From Cladocopium goreaui (lineage: Eukaryota; Sar; Dinophyceae; Suessiales; Symbiodiniaceae), in assembly GCA_947184155.2 (NCBI GenBank), contig CAMXCT020002046.1:124001-188000 (forward strand): 64,000 bases of DNA. Reading direction: 5' to 3'. Of the stretch, positions 50,496 through 62,074 are shown in pieces. The notes beneath the pieces were generated by a model. It was not told where the DNA came from. It saw only the letters and a program-made list of their open reading frames with translations, and did not search any database. A program made the position numbers and the translations under genes. Within the stretch, counting starts at the first letter, position 1. Each line of letters opens with the position of its first letter.

Positions 50496-51653
50496 TGTGC
50501 TCGCCATGTCACAGAAAGGAAGCACCCCTGAGGCCGGGCCAGCATTCGCCACGGGCAAAGCAGCTGCTTGCCACCTGGACATTGGCTGAGGGAACACGAG
50601 AGGCGCCGCGGCTGCTGGATGGCAGGTTCATTTTCACCCATGGTGCATTGATGTATTATATGTTGTTATTTTTGAATATGGTACTGTAGAGTTATTGCCC
50701 GATCTCCGTTTGATAAGGCTTTATGATTTAAGACGATGAATTTGATCAGAACTGATTGTTTCTCGGGGATATTGGACAGTTTCGGTTGCTCCATGAATGT
50801 CGAATAGAAATCGCATGGTTTTCTCCACCCATGCCTCAGCGATTTGTTGGCGCCCTGGATCAAAGAGAGCTGGGACGGCGACGGTGTCAAGCTTTACGCG
50901 GTGAAGAACCATGGAGAGCCTTTGCTATATTCAAAGACCTTTATTGATATTGAGGAGGTCAATGAATCATCGGCAGCGCAGCGAACATGCAGTGCTCCGC
51001 CAGTGACTCTCAGCTTGAGAATTCATGTGGTGCTTTAGTGATTTCACTATTGGAGCAACCCGTAGCCAAATGACTTCTCGCAATTTCTTAATTCTCAGTT
51101 GGTCATAAAAATTGGTTCTGAGTCTCTGCCACCTTTTTTTCTCTGGTACTTTTCCAGACATTTAGGCAGTTTGCATGTTATATTTGCGGTAAGTGTAGGA
51201 GAGATTACCACTTGTTTCCGGAAAGAGGCGGCTCTGAAATCTCAGGATGGCTACCTCCCTGGAGAACACTGCAAGCAAGTTTGTCCTTCATAAATTCGAA
51301 GAGCGCAGGAGCAGTCTGCAGGCCATTGATTTTTTCGGGGACCCAGGCGGCCATTGCGATCATCAAAAATGGCTGGAAAATTCCCCATTGAGGTTGATGA
51401 TTTTCCGAATAGACCTTGATACAGTAGATATTTTGAGGGGATTTCCCATTCCCATGGTTGAAACAAGGTATGTGTATATTTAGAACAGTCCTCACTGCTA
51501 GCAGTTGGACGTCGTTTTATGCACCGGCGTGGTTTTGGGGGTCAAGCTGGAAACCCCCCCCTCATCTTGCGGGATTCCCTTGGGTGGGGGGGTAGTTGTA
51601 CCACCTGCGGGTGTGGAGACGGAAAGCCACCCGTGGGTGTGAGAGGCCTGGTG
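50496..51653. other. Intergenic DNA and leader of retroelement 2
   Basis: No gene is seen. CCACCCGTGGGTGTGA at 51628-51643 recurs in the 3' coding end of the element near 56259. Confidence 0.4.
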
Positions 51654-53249
51654 ATGGCCACAATGGCAGGACCGTGGATTTTTCCGCGGGACAACGAGGC
51701 CTACTTCAAGGAGGTGGAGTTCCAAAAAGGGCAGCTGGTAGAGTGCCAGCTGTACGATGACAGTGGGGCCTTGCAAGGCCATGGCCTCTGGGATATAAGG
51801 GAGCAACTGGAGAAGCGCAAGGAGGGAATTTGGACCCGTGCGCGCTTAGTTGCGGTGAGTGACCCGCACTTGAAATGGTGGCTTGATGAGGGGCTTGGCG
51901 CCCAGCAAGGGAGGCAATTTAACCTGCACCTTTGCAGCAGTGAAGCAAGACAATGCCGTAAGAAGCGGAGATCGCCTGAGCTAGAGTTCCACACCGACTA
52001 CTTCCGGTGCTTGGGTGCGGGGGCACTGACTGAGAAAAAGTTGGTGTGGTTTAAGGACGATGCAGCCAAGGCAGACGTGCAAGCTGAGATATCACGCCTT
52101 GCGGGGCAGAAAGTAAAGAAGAAAGGGGAACGCCCAAGAGCTGCAGGACAGCCACTTGCGTTCTCGGAATCCGAGATGGACGAGGGAAGCTCGGCACTGG
52201 CGGTCGCTCCACCCGAGGGTGAGGAAGTGGGCGAGAGATTGAAAGAACTTCGAAAGGAAGTTGGTAAGGCGAAAGAAGGAAAGAAGAAAAAAGACAAAAG
52301 TGGGGGCTCCAAGAAGCGTAAGCCCCACAAAAAGGATCGGGGGAGTCCCGCTGCGGCGGCGGATCAACCCTTGTGGTTTGGACAGAAAAAGCAGCCTGAG
52401 CAGCACGACAGCTCAGATGACTCTGCTGACTCCTCCGATTCCTCCAGTGATCGCCAAGGTGCCAGGCCACGAAAGGATGAGAAGAAGAAGGAGCGCAAAA
52501 GGGCGCGTAGGAAACGAAAAAGAGACAAGGGGGCCGAGGACAGAGGTCCTTTCGGAGCAGGTGCCAAAGTGAAGTTCGCCAGATCAGAGGCCACCTCGAT
52601 AAGTTCGGGAGATGATGATGAGACAGGCCAGTCTTTTCAGGCGGCCCCCTCCGGAAAGTCCAGACAGCTTCAGCTTAAGAGTACGCAGAGAAGCACCCGG
52701 GACGGCTGGCAAGTCGTCTGTTGATGAAGATGAGGGTGCTGTTGGCTCGCGAGGAGGGGGGCCTTGAACCGAGAAAGCGAGCCAAGCGATCTCACTCCGT
52801 CGACAGCAACCAGCTACTTCCTGACGGTGATGCTGCCTCTCCATCGGGAACGTCTCAATCTTCGGGTTCAACGGGAGATGAGAACTGTGGCGAAGAGCCT
52901 CGACTTGATAGCCATGGGAGAGCCTCAGAGAGCGGCGGACGTGTTGGCTCAACGCCTAAAAGCGCTGGAGCTGATGGTCAACGATCAGAGTTGGGGTCGT
53001 GCAGCCCACGTAGAACTCCTTCCGGCCGAAGGAGCCACCCTGGCAGAGCCGGACGAGAGTTGGGTCGCAACAAGAGAGCACGTCTTCGAGAACAAGCTCC
53101 GTCAGTGGAAAGGCAAGGGCATCGGGAAGGAGACGGAAGGAAAGGGGAAGGCCCGAGACGAAAAGGGCAAAGGAAAGAAAGGCCAGAAGTGGAGCAACAG
53201 AACGTCTTGGGGAGCAGCCCCCGCTGAGGCGGAGCAAGGGTCGAAGTGA
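51654..53249 (+). pseudogene. Gag-like region of retroelement 2
   Basis: ATG at 51654 starts ATMAGPWIFPRDNEAYFKEV. The first ORF (to 52724) has a compact N-terminal domain (residues ~1-150), then a very basic Lys/Arg- and Ser/Asp-rich region. It breaks near 52722; coding sense resumes in the same frame by ~52764 with TATSYFLTVMLPLHRERL and AMGEPQRAADVLAQRLKAL, followed by a Gly/Lys-rich tail. A short alternative frame between suggests paired indels. The basic tails fit nucleic-acid binding. The Gag name is by position. Confidence 0.55.
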
Positions 53250-54925
53250 GGACGAAGGACTCACTGGATGAGTCCTCAGACATGGAAGAACCAGTAACAG
53301 ACTCGGAGGATGAGGCTGCCATCATTCCTGCCCCCGAAGAGATGGCTCAGATACCCGAGGAGGCAACTGAACCCGGCCTGCGGGCTTGTAGATCGTGGCA
53401 AGAGTTATCTGACCTTTCAGTGGTTGGCTTCAAAAGTGGTCTCACATTTACCGACATGGGAAGGCACTTGTTGAAGGTGGTCAGCAAGTCTCCAACGCCT
53501 CTGGGCCGTTTTTATCGGTCATGGTGTTTGCCCACACAACCCACTCCGGGCGCGGAGCCCACACATCAGAGGCGGGGAGATGTTCTTCCGATCCCACCTT
53601 GGTTGGTCACGCAGGAGATAGGTGGCGTGGACGACAACAATGTGTACTGGGTTCGTCCGGTCGTGGTGACCCTGAACTTCAACTATACTGTGCAGGTTGG
53701 GGCAAGCAGATAGCGGTGCCTTTTGAGCCAATGCTGACGGCTAACCAAGTGAAGGCCATCAAGTCGCTGGCAAGTATGGTGACGGCCAACGTAGTCTCTG
53801 CTGACCCTCTGGGCTCATTGGGGCAGGCGAGAGAACTGTTGGCTTCCAAGCGTTACGATTACGCAGGGGCTCCAATCGAGTACATGGAGGATCTCATCGC
53901 TGAGAAAGTGGCGCCTGCCTGGCTGCGGCCAAGTGAAGCGGGCGTCCAGCCAATCGAGCGGTATCTGTCTGCAGAAACGGCCGATACGTTCTCAAGTACC
54001 CTGACAGGTTGCTTTTACCCCCTGGCAAAATGTTAGAAAAAGCCCCCCGCTCACGAGTGCGCGCCTCAGACGAGGAATGGTTCAAAATCTGCAAAATGGG
54101 CCATGAACGGGGGATGATGAAGGTAGTGATCGATGACCTCATCCCGCGGGGTAGAAAAGGTCATCTGATTACCAGCGGGGCAGGCGCGGTCAAAAAAGAA
54201 AAATCATCAATGGTGAGCGCGTCATGTGTCAGAGGTTCATCAGCATCCTCTGCCCACTGAATGCGGCAACTATACCCTTGAAAGGCGCCCAAGATACGTT
54301 GCGCTTCATTGGCACCATGACTTCCTTCCAATTGGAAGAGGAGCAAATCGCATACATGGAGAGCGAAGACCTTCAGTCCGCTTTCAACTTGTTTGCGGCG
54401 CCAAACCAGTGGTTGCCGTACTTTGCGTATTCCAAGAAGGTTGAGTCTGCCGCTTTCGGCATGGAGCCTGGCACGATGGTGAGGCCGGCTTTGGCAGTCA
54501 TCCCCATGGGATGGCACTCGGCGGTGGGCCTGGTGCAAGAAGCAGTGCGAACCTTAGTCTTCGAGAGGTCGAAGGTTCCGAGGTCACTCCCTGTGGAGAA
54601 GGGAAAGCCTCTTCCGGCCAGTGACAGCAAGGTCATTGTGTACCTTGACAGCTTTGATGAGGTGCATGTCGTGAGCCGGCTGTCTGAAGACTTTGCCAAA
54701 GAAGGTGAGGCAATGTCGGAGTATCACAAAAGATTTGTGGAGGTGTGTGATGAAGATGGACTTCCTCGCAACGCGGGTAAACAGCTCATCCATGCCTATG
54801 CTGGGGGGTTACAAGGCGGGCTGTTGGACGGCCTTCGAGGGGTCTTGAAGGCGGCCCCAGACAAGTTACAGAACTTCCTCAGGATCAGCCTGGCCCTCCT
54901 TGCGGGGAAGAAATGGTCAGAATAA
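53246..54925 (+). pseudogene. Reverse transcriptase region of retroelement 2
   Basis: Coding sense moves through three frames (53246-~53690, ~53690-~54005, ~54009-~54200) before a 233-codon ORF at 54224-54925. That ORF has ESEDLQSAFNLF, VIPMGWHSAVGLVQEAVR and VYLDSFDEV (near 54641), which read as RT motifs A, B and C with YLDS in place of YxDD. TAA at 54923-54925 is a nonsense codon, since the same frame carries on sensibly. Comparison with intact relatives would show whether YLDS is normal for the lineage. Confidence 0.68.
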
Positions 54926-56410
54926 TATCATCTCAGGCATTGGACAACAAAAGCTGCCTTCATTGCAGCTTTCAAGAGGTTCATCTTTTCGAACCTTTTT
55001 GAAGTATTCCCTCTGATAGAGCAGTCTCGCTGCGGCGACGTAGCACCGACAAGTGGGTGCATCGATGAGATACTGTGCATGTGCGCTCTGAGCACAATTG
55101 CACAATCAAACCTCAGGGCTCCCCTGTGTGAAGAAGTTAGCTGCACCGACGCATCACCGACGGGGGGAGCATCGGCGGTAGCTAAGAAGTTCAAATGTTT
55201 TTACCTTCAGGTTCCTGACGCACAGGAGGACGAAGGCCGTTGCGCCTGGTGTGAGGAAGAGCTTGAGGTAGGGCAGACGACCTACCCTTGCAGCAGGAAG
55301 TGCGGCCTGCGGGCCTGTTCTCCCATGTGCGCTTTCTCGCATGGGGAAGGCAACTGCGTGAGGCGGGACCTTGATTCGCCGTCCTTCGGTGAGAGGTTCG
55401 CGGGGCCAAATTTTCCCCTCACGCAGGCGGTTGCGTTGGAAGGCATTGCCATTCAACCACCGCTTGACCTGAAGATTGCCTCTTATGAATGGGACTTCTT
55501 CTCGGAGTCCGGCAAACGAAAATTGGACGCCATGGAGAATGATTCCAGCCTGGCTGCAAGCCATTGTGCACCGGAATGCAAGACCTACTCCCGTGCCAGA
55601 GGCAAGCCCATCCGGCTCAGAAGTGGAAAGGTCATTCAGGGACCTCGGCCGTTACGGTCGAAGGAACGTCCTTGGGGACTACCAAACTTGTCAAAGGACG
55701 AGAATATCCAGCTAAGGCAGGGGACAGCGATGGGGAGGCTCCGGCAGGTCGCAGTGTGTCGCTGGAGCACCCATGGAATTCCTTCATCTGGGATACACCT
55801 GAAGCTCTTGAACTGACAGAGGACGACAGGGTGTTTGTGGCGTGCTACTCCAGCTGCTGCTACGGCGGCTGGCGTACAAAATGGACCTGCCTCATCACCA
55901 ATGATGAGAGCCTTTTCCGAGCGGTGGACCGCCCTCACTGCCCGGGGCACTGGTGGGTGCAGCCCTATCAGGTCCATGAGACTTCGTTTTGACACAGAGG
56001 AGGAGGCAGAGTACCCATGGGACTTCTGCATGGCGTATGCAGCCGGGCTCAAGGTTGCACTGGACAAAAGAGCGCCTCAGCCCGTGGGCTTGGTAGCGCG
56101 AGACCACTTGATGGCTGTGTACTCGGCCTGCAAGAGAGCAACCAAAGGCCTGCAGCGTGAGACGGTCGCAATGGCGGTGGCCACCTCGGTGAATGACATG
56201 CTCAAACAGATGCAGCCTGGTCGAGAGGCTCAGCACCTAGCCTCCTAGCTGCGGCAAGTCTCCACCCGTGGGTGTGACATCAAGACTTTGGTGTCGCCGG
56301 AAGGCGGGGAAGAAACCCTCATGGTGCCATACCCCTCGTTTGCGTGGCTGTGGCGCACAGTGGTAGCGTACCGGTGGCACCAAAAGCAGCATATAAACAC
56401 CCTTGCTTAG
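54926..56410 (+). pseudogene. RNase H-like, zinc-finger and C5-methyltransferase-like region of retroelement 2
   Basis: The frame continues after the TAA: TKAAFIAAFKRFIFSNLFEV, then SCTDASPTGGA (near 55139), an RNase H-like first-Asp motif. A Cys/His cluster (CAWCEE...CSRKC...CSPMCAFSHGEGNC) follows at ~55241-55358. The methyltransferase-like domain has APECKTYSRARG near 55570, LEHPWNSFIWDTPE near 55768, CCYGGWRTKWTC near 55858 and FDTEEEAEYPW near 55990. A frameshift lies near 55740, another near 55960, and TAG 56246-56248 interrupts a frame that then runs on to 56410 (ending in WHQKQHINTLA). It is homologous by eye to the domain at 1130-1900. Confidence 0.62.
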
Positions 56411-56604
56411 ATGGGCTGGGGTGTTGTTAACAGGTTAGCATACTTAGTAACTGATAGTAACTTGTTACTAAGTCTATCTTAAGTTGATGTTAACTTGTTC
56501 CTAACATATTATAATGTATTAGCAAAAATACATAAATTATTAATTAGTTATCAGAATTACTTAATTATGTTAACTTTTTCAAGAAGTTAGCAAAATTAAT
56601 AACA
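55832..56604 (+). repeat. Direct repeat, copy 1 (3' end of retroelement 2)
   Basis: It matches 63228-64000 at a constant offset of 7,396 bp over at least 773 bp; I saw no difference. The true length is unknown because the window ends. Confidence 0.92.
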
Positions 56605-56999
56605 GTTAGCTAATTTTTCAACAAGTAGGTGCAAGTCAAAGTAGTATAAGTTTGTCAAGTAAAAAACTTGTTCTTGTGTTCTGGCATGTTTCCATGCCAT
56701 CATTGACATATGCTGTGCACAGCTAGAATATTTACATACAAAAGGTTGAAAAAATATTAGCAGATTGCGAAGTGAATTTTGTCATTGTAGAAAACAATTG
56801 TTTGGGGCTTCCACATATTCAAGCCCATTGGGTTGCTTTTCATGGCACTGGGTGCTTGTTTTTTGGACACTTTCAAGAACAAAATTGAGCTCTGCTTCAT
56901 TTTCAGCAGCTTCTTGTTAAACTTTTTTTTGCTACCACAATGCTCTCGACACAGGAGCAATTGGCCCAAACTTGAACTTGTGCCTCTCCATGCACAGAC

Positions 57000-57665
57000 A
57001 TGGATGATGCTGCTGCTTTGCATGGCGACCAGGAAGGTGAACACAGAGAAGATGGGCAGCTTGACAAAGCTGGTGAAGTGACTATCATTCAAAGCATTTC
57101 CTTGACCTTCAATGGTAGCAAGCCAGTGGTCATCCCCAACCAGTTTGTTGTTCAGGACATTACAGTAGGGGGGTTGTTGAAGAAAGGATCAAGGTGTCAA
57201 AGGACTTGTTCAAAGTATCAACACCACATGTTCTACTTTGACCCAACCATGCAGGACCTCAATGGCAGAAACTTTTTGAAGTTCCAGGCAAGCTCAGCCT
57301 TTGTGTCGAGGTTAGTTTGCTCCTGTGTGAGCAAGAATGCTTCCCTGGCAAATGGAACAAAGGTACAGGAGTTGAAGAAGAAGAGAAATGAGAAGTTGCA
57401 AAGCAGTGTTGGAGATGAGGACATGAAGAACAAAAAGGTCAAGCCAGAGGAGACTGTGGTCATCGAAGTGGGTTCAACAAATATTGAGATCCTGTGCCCA
57501 AGCAAAAGGGCAAACAGTGCTGATTTGCAAATTCGCATGCTGCCAGAGCAATTGGCAGCAGTTTTTGGCTATTTGAAAGCAGATTGCCAATCTGAAGAAC
57601 ATTCGAAAAGAAATTATGCCAAAAGTGGCAAATATGCAAAGGGTGTAAAGAAGGATGACCAATGA
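57000..57665 (+). CDS. Hypothetical protein, 221 aa, with a Cys/His cluster
   Basis: ATG at 57000 comes a few bases after a CAG that could be a splice acceptor (TGCACAG|ACATGG). The product contains FVVQDITVGGLLKKGSRCQR, a C-x3-C-x4-HH cluster (CQRTCSKYQHH) near residue 67, then a Lys-rich stretch and an acidic-basic C-terminus. The codon pattern looks coding. I do not recognise the family. It heads a set of + strand coding pieces to 60365 that may belong to the same gene or element. Confidence 0.5.
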   Translation: MDDAAALHGDQEGEHREDGQLDKAGEVTIIQSISLTFNGSKPVVIPNQFVVQDITVGGLLKKGSRCQRTCSKYQHHMFYFDPTMQDLNGRNFLKFQASSAFVSRLVCSCVSKNASLANGTKVQELKKKRNEKLQSSVGDEDMKNKKVKPEETVVIEVGSTNIEILCPSKRANSADLQIRMLPEQLAAVFGYLKADCQSEEHSKRNYAKSGKYAKGVKKDDQ

Positions 57666-57832
57666 CAAACAACATGTCTGCAAGTGTTTGGGGTGGAAAA
57701 CAAAGATGTGTGTTCCAATGGGTTTGGGGGGTTCAGTTCTTAGGATGATTGCAACTCATGTTTGGCTGTGGGGCAAGTATGTCAAAAGCATTGCCATGTG
57801 GCAGCCCTTATTTTTGCTTTGCTTGGGTTAGA

Positions 57833-57985
57833 TGGCATGTGGCAGCCCATGGGGCTTTTGATTTGTCAATCTTTTCAGCTTTTTGGAAACACAAGAATGT
57901 GGCAGCCCAGGGGCTTTTGATTGCAATGTGACAAGTTTTTGCAAACAGTAAAATGTGGCAGCCCATGGGGCTTTTGGTTGTGAAC
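57833..57985. repeat. Threefold repeat of ATGTGGCAGCCCATGGGGCTTTTG
   Basis: Three copies of a ~24-bp motif lie ~60 bp apart in the spacer after the 57000 gene. Confidence 0.8.
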
Positions 57986-58208
57986 ATGCTAAGCAGCATT
58001 GTCTTTTGAAAGGCAATGCTATGGCAAATTATATGACATTAGGTTCAAGCTCAAAAAGGTCAACCAGCAAACAGTGGCACAAAGAATGTAATTGTTGTTT
58101 CTGTTGGTTCGAACAATAAAAAGAGCATATGTCAGTAGCACATGTCACTAGCATCCCAGCCAAGTGCTTTCAGACCCCTTTTAGCACCTGGCTCAGTGGA
58201 ACTGAGCC

Positions 58209-58985
58209 ATGAATGTGAATGAGGAGATTCGCAAAGAAGTCTCTGGCCTTTTGAGCCCCAGCTGTGGCCTGAGAGTAAATCTCAGGATGCAAAAAGTGCT
58301 TGGAATTTTGGATGAGTGTGGGCTCCTCTACTCTCATGTGCTCCCACCAGCACTGTTTTTGGTGCATCCATCAAACCGTGGAGGAACCATGTTGAATGGT
58401 CATAATGTACATCGCAAAGGTTTGGAGATCATGGACAGTGGTGTGAAGCCTGAACTTCTGCCAGCCAATTCCCTAGCAATTGAAATCCCTTTGGAAGCAA
58501 CATTGAAAGAAGTTCAATTTACAGCCAACAAAAAGATGGTGGAGACTGCTCAAGGCCTTTTGGCCACTGTGAGAGGAGATGAAAGATACCTGACTTTGGC
58601 TAATAGCCACTTTGTCCAGTGGTGCAAGGCTATGGAGGGTGGTTGCAAAGCTGCAGATGGATCTCCTCTGGTGGTGACACCTGACATGAAGCCTCTGCTG
58701 AAGGATGGTTGGGCTTGGAAAATCATCAAAGCTGAAGCAGAAAGGACATGGCCCACTTTGCCATCTTTCTTAGCAATGGCGATGAATTCTCACAATACAA
58801 ACCAGATTGCAAGCAATGAGCTTGAATGCATGATGCAATTGGCATCCCTCTATGAAGGTGGAATGCAAATGGACCAAGCTGTGCTAGCAGTGCAGCACAG
58901 TGCCCCTGCTTGCAAAGGCTACTTGGAGGATGTGGCCTACTTCTGCAAATTCTATGGCGGTGGCATTGGCTTTCCACCATGCTGA
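58209..58985 (+). CDS. Hypothetical protein segment, 258 codons
   Basis: ATG at 58209 follows a plausible acceptor (CTGGCTCAG). The translation is well-behaved: a middle domain (LANSHFVQWCKAMEGGCKAA, near residue 130) and a C-terminal part rich in Cys and Tyr (ACKGYLEDVAYFCKFYGGGIGF). Coding sense seems to continue past the stop in another frame (AENAASIEKQNYKPFASAQE), so either an intron or a frameshift lies near 58978. No known family. Confidence 0.52.
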   Translation: MNVNEEIRKEVSGLLSPSCGLRVNLRMQKVLGILDECGLLYSHVLPPALFLVHPSNRGGTMLNGHNVHRKGLEIMDSGVKPELLPANSLAIEIPLEATLKEVQFTANKKMVETAQGLLATVRGDERYLTLANSHFVQWCKAMEGGCKAADGSPLVVTPDMKPLLKDGWAWKIIKAEAERTWPTLPSFLAMAMNSHNTNQIASNELECMMQLASLYEGGMQMDQAVLAVQHSAPACKGYLEDVAYFCKFYGGGIGFPPC

Positions 58986-59142
58986 GAATGCAGCTAGCAT
59001 AGAAAAACAGAATTATAAACCCTTTGCATCTGCCCAGGAAGAGTTCAGGCACAGTGTGCAGAGATGATGAACATCTGGCCATGTATGATGAAAACCCTTG
59101 CTTTGACAATAGCTCTAGCTGACCATCTTGACTAGCACACAG

Positions 59143-59543
59143 GATGGCATCAGCAAATTGATTTACAAGAGTGACCTGGACAAGATGAAGGGAAAAGACA
59201 CAACTTGTAGATTAGACGATATGTTGAATGCAATGTGGCCAGAAGCTAGAAAGATTGACAAGGATGTGGGCTACATAGCCTTTGGAAGGGCTTCTGTTCA
59301 TATGATCTTGCATTTGTTGGGAAAAGAAAAACTTGCTAAGAAAGAGACCTTTGAGAGTTTCACTGAGATTGTGGAGGCCTTTCACCAAGAGCTGCAGATT
59401 GGACCACCCTCTTTGGCACAACCAGGCCTCCCTGCAGATGCATCTGCATCCAGTGCTGCCGAACCTGCTGTGAAGGACTTAATCAATTGCAGCAACAAAG
59501 ACATTGCCATGCTTCAGAATGAACACATTAAAGTGGGTGGCAA
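59143..59543 (+). CDS. Exon of the same hypothetical gene
   Basis: It begins after CACACAG and reads DGISKLIYKSDLDKMKG..., ending ...EHIKVGGK. The donor AA|GTACCT at 59544 joins in phase to the next exon at 59648 (AA|G TAC ATG), restoring a continuous frame. The middle has a Pro/Ala/Ser-rich linker. Confidence 0.6.
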
Positions 59544-59647
59544 GTACCTGAGAAGCAGATTATGTTAAGACTTTTTTCTCATCTTATGACTGTTGGTGTT
59601 GGAGATTTGTTTGCAACATGAGTTTCTTGCCATAAACAACATTGCAG
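59544..59647 (+). other. Intron, 104 nt, GT-AG
   Basis: It starts GTACCTG and ends ATTGCAG, followed by GTACATG. Removing it fuses two ORFs in frame. GTAC occurs just inside the donor and just after the acceptor, so the intron is bounded by a short direct repeat. Confidence 0.65.
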
Positions 59648-60365
59648 GTACATGCATCCTGAGCATGGTGAAAAGATTTTCTTTTTGATCGACATGGATG
59701 ACACTGGTGCAAAGTTTCATCATACTCCTTTGTTTGGTGATGTGCTGGAAGTGAAGGTGGGCTTGGATCTTCTGAAGAAGTGGAAGTTCACCAAGAAAGA
59801 TCCTCAGCAGTTCTGCCCTGCCCACCTGACTTGCCAGAGGCTGCCCCACAATTGTGAGGCAGTACTGAAAGAAATGGAGAAGATTCAGGTCAATGCTTTG
59901 CTCATGGAAGCATACATGGCCAACAGACCTGCTGATGAGGAGCTTTTGGGCTTTACCTGCCATCCCAATGCCATTTTTGCTTTGAAGAAACTCAAGAAAA
60001 AGGAGTTGAAGTTGCTTCCAATTGGCAATTGTGTGCCAGTGCAAGAGAAGGAGTACGACAAAATTGTGAACAAAGGGAAGGGGGTTGTTGTGTGGTATGC
60101 AAAAAAGGCCTACCAGGTGCAGCCCTTCAAAGCCTTGGCCAACTTCCAGAAACCTGATGCCAACAGCATTCTCTGCCCATTCTTTTGGGTAAAGCCATCT
60201 GATAAGGAAGATGCAGTCAACATGACTACATCCTGGATGGAAATAAAGGGGCTTCAGATCCCTGTGCTTGAGAATCCAGATAGCTTGAAGCACCAGACAG
60301 TGCTTTGCAAAGCTGCAGATTTGATTGTGCAGCAGCCACCTGCCAAAAAGGCAAAGGTGCAGTGA
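59648..60365 (+). CDS. C-terminal exon of the hypothetical gene
   Basis: It continues in phase with YMHPEHGEKIFFLIDMDDTG and runs 239 codons to TGA/TAG-free end QPPAKKAKVQ before the stop at 60363-60365. A Lys-rich tail (KKAKV) could be a nuclear localisation signal. It has no domain that I recognise. The gene as a whole looks like a lineage-specific family, perhaps transposon-borne given the flanking retroelement copies. Confidence 0.58.
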
Positions 60366-60894
60366 GTGCATCTAATCCCAACAACAGCCAAAAGCAGTGC
60401 CAAAAAACAAATGGAGCATGTCCTTCATCATTTTTTCAAAGAAACATATTTGTAATTTACTTGTATGTATGTATGTATGTATGTATATATATATATAGTT
60501 ATAGTTATAGTGTGAAGCAGGAATTCCATGCCATAGGTGCTTACTGGGTCATTTGTAGCATTCATGTATGTTATCAATGAAAATTTTTATTGTTTGCTTG
60601 CCTTCAGGGCTTTTGTGTTTAGTTTTCCAGCCTATAGGGCTTTTTTTTTCACATTGCATTTTTCAGATCATGTGCACTGTGGCCTGGCTCTCTCTAGCTG
60701 CCCACCTGCAGCTCTACATATGTGGCTGAACCAATTCCAAGAAAGTATGTTTGAATTATGGTTATGATTACTTTAGGGTGACACACACTGTATGATTCTA
60801 TGTGGTCTTAGATTTATTTATATTCAGTTTCACTATTCTAAAGCAACAGCCAGTTGTTTACATATTCATTAGCACCCTCCTCTTATGGCTAGCC
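60366..60894. other. Spacer between two hypothetical genes
   Basis: ATGT and AT microsatellite at 60462-60515; otherwise nothing seen. Confidence 0.45.
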
Positions 60895-61091
60895 ATGAAG
60901 AGAGGATCAGGAGATGAAGATGCACCATGGAAGGAAAACAGGAAGAAACCTAGACTTCCTCAACCTCGAGCGCGACCACCAGTCAAGCAGGAAGTGACAG
61001 ATTCTTATTCTCTGCCATCATGATTTCTGTTTATGTTTTGATTATGTGTTTCCTAATCAAAGATGTTGTTGCAACATGCTTCCATTTTCAG

Positions 61092-61504
61092 CCCAGGAGA
61101 AAAGTGAATCAAATGAACTTCAAGGTGACTGCTTGGACTTCCTTGTGAATTTCTGCAACCAGGCTAAGGAGGCAGGACTTCTGGATGACATGTTTTCAGA
61201 GAAGGAGGACAAGGATGTTAGCTAACAGAGTACAGGTGCAAAGCCTAAGGCAGCTCCCCCTCTGAGCCTGGATCAAGCAATGTCCAGCATGAAACCTCCT
61301 GAGCCCCAAGGACCACCTCCTATGAAAGTTCAGGCAGCAGCTTCCTCAAAGCATGCCTTGCAGCTACCCAGTGTCCCTTCACCTGTTCATCCTACCTCTT
61401 CACAAGGAAGACTGGTGGTTTCTCCCCATGAGATGAAGAAGTTCTTGTATGGTACACAGCAACAGAGCACTACTTCTGCAAGTGGCCCTTCTACTTCCCA
61501 AGGA
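61092..61504 (+). CDS. Hypothetical multi-exon gene 2, early exon(s)
   Basis: Coding sense starts after TTTTCAG (61091): AQEKSESNELQGDCLDFLVN..., broken by TAA at 61223-61225, then resumes in the same frame as a Pro/Ser-rich segment (SSMKPPEPQGPPPMK) up to about 61504. A Lys/Arg-rich exon (60895-61023, GSGDEDAPWKENRKKPRLP) probably precedes it. The internal stop suggests a decayed copy or an unseen intron. No family recognised. Confidence 0.42.
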
Positions 61505-61591
61505 GTATCTTGGTTTTTTTTAGTATTTTTCATGTACATGATTTGTTACATGTGATTTGTTTGAAATGTTAAATGATTTGTTTTCAAACAG

Positions 61592-61838
61592 CTATACTTT
61601 TGATACACAACCATGGGGGTGAGAAACCAAAACACTGAGGTACCTGATTGGGTGCCACCTCAATCTGGAGCAGGATGGTTTCGAAAGATGGCTGGATTAC
61701 TTGTGTGCTGGAAACTTGGTGAGGTTCATAGGATGAGAAGGCTCTTACAAAGATGGGAACAAGTTCCAGTTATGGCAGACATGGTGAACAGCTTGATGAC
61801 TCATGTGAAGGCATATGGATGGCCTAAGAACTTGGAAG
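61592..61838 (+). CDS. Hypothetical multi-exon gene 2, middle exon
   Basis: ATG at 61613 starts VPDWVPPQSGAGWFRKMAGL and LGEVHRMRRLLQRWEQVP; the exon ends at a strong donor AAG|GTGAGT (61839). The phase to the next exon is not clean: joining to 62698 reaches a stop after 18 codons, while another frame of that exon is open throughout. Confidence 0.5.
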
Positions 61839-62074
61839 GTGAGTTTGGCCTGACAACACCGTAGCCAGTGTACAGAATGAGCACTGAAATGCAAATGAAA
61901 AGGAAAAATGACATTCATGTGATTTGATTGAAAACTTATTTAGATGAATAATGCACAAAGGCTATTTATTATATAAACAATAGTTTGATATGAAATTGGA
62001 AAGATCAACTTAAATAAAATATAGTCAATTTAGAATAATAAACTAAAATCCAAATACTTTTTATGTTAATTTAG

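Larger units (their letters stand above)
51654..56604 (+). mobile_element. Decayed dinoflagellate retroelement 2 (gag-RT-RNase H-zinc finger-methyltransferase-like)
   Basis: Domains occur in order on the + strand but in changing frames, with at least four frameshifts and several nonsense codons, so this copy is dead. The right boundary is not visible; the last part (55832-56604) is repeated at 63228-64000. No LTRs are seen. A 5'-truncated second copy would fit a target-primed mechanism. Confidence 0.75.
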
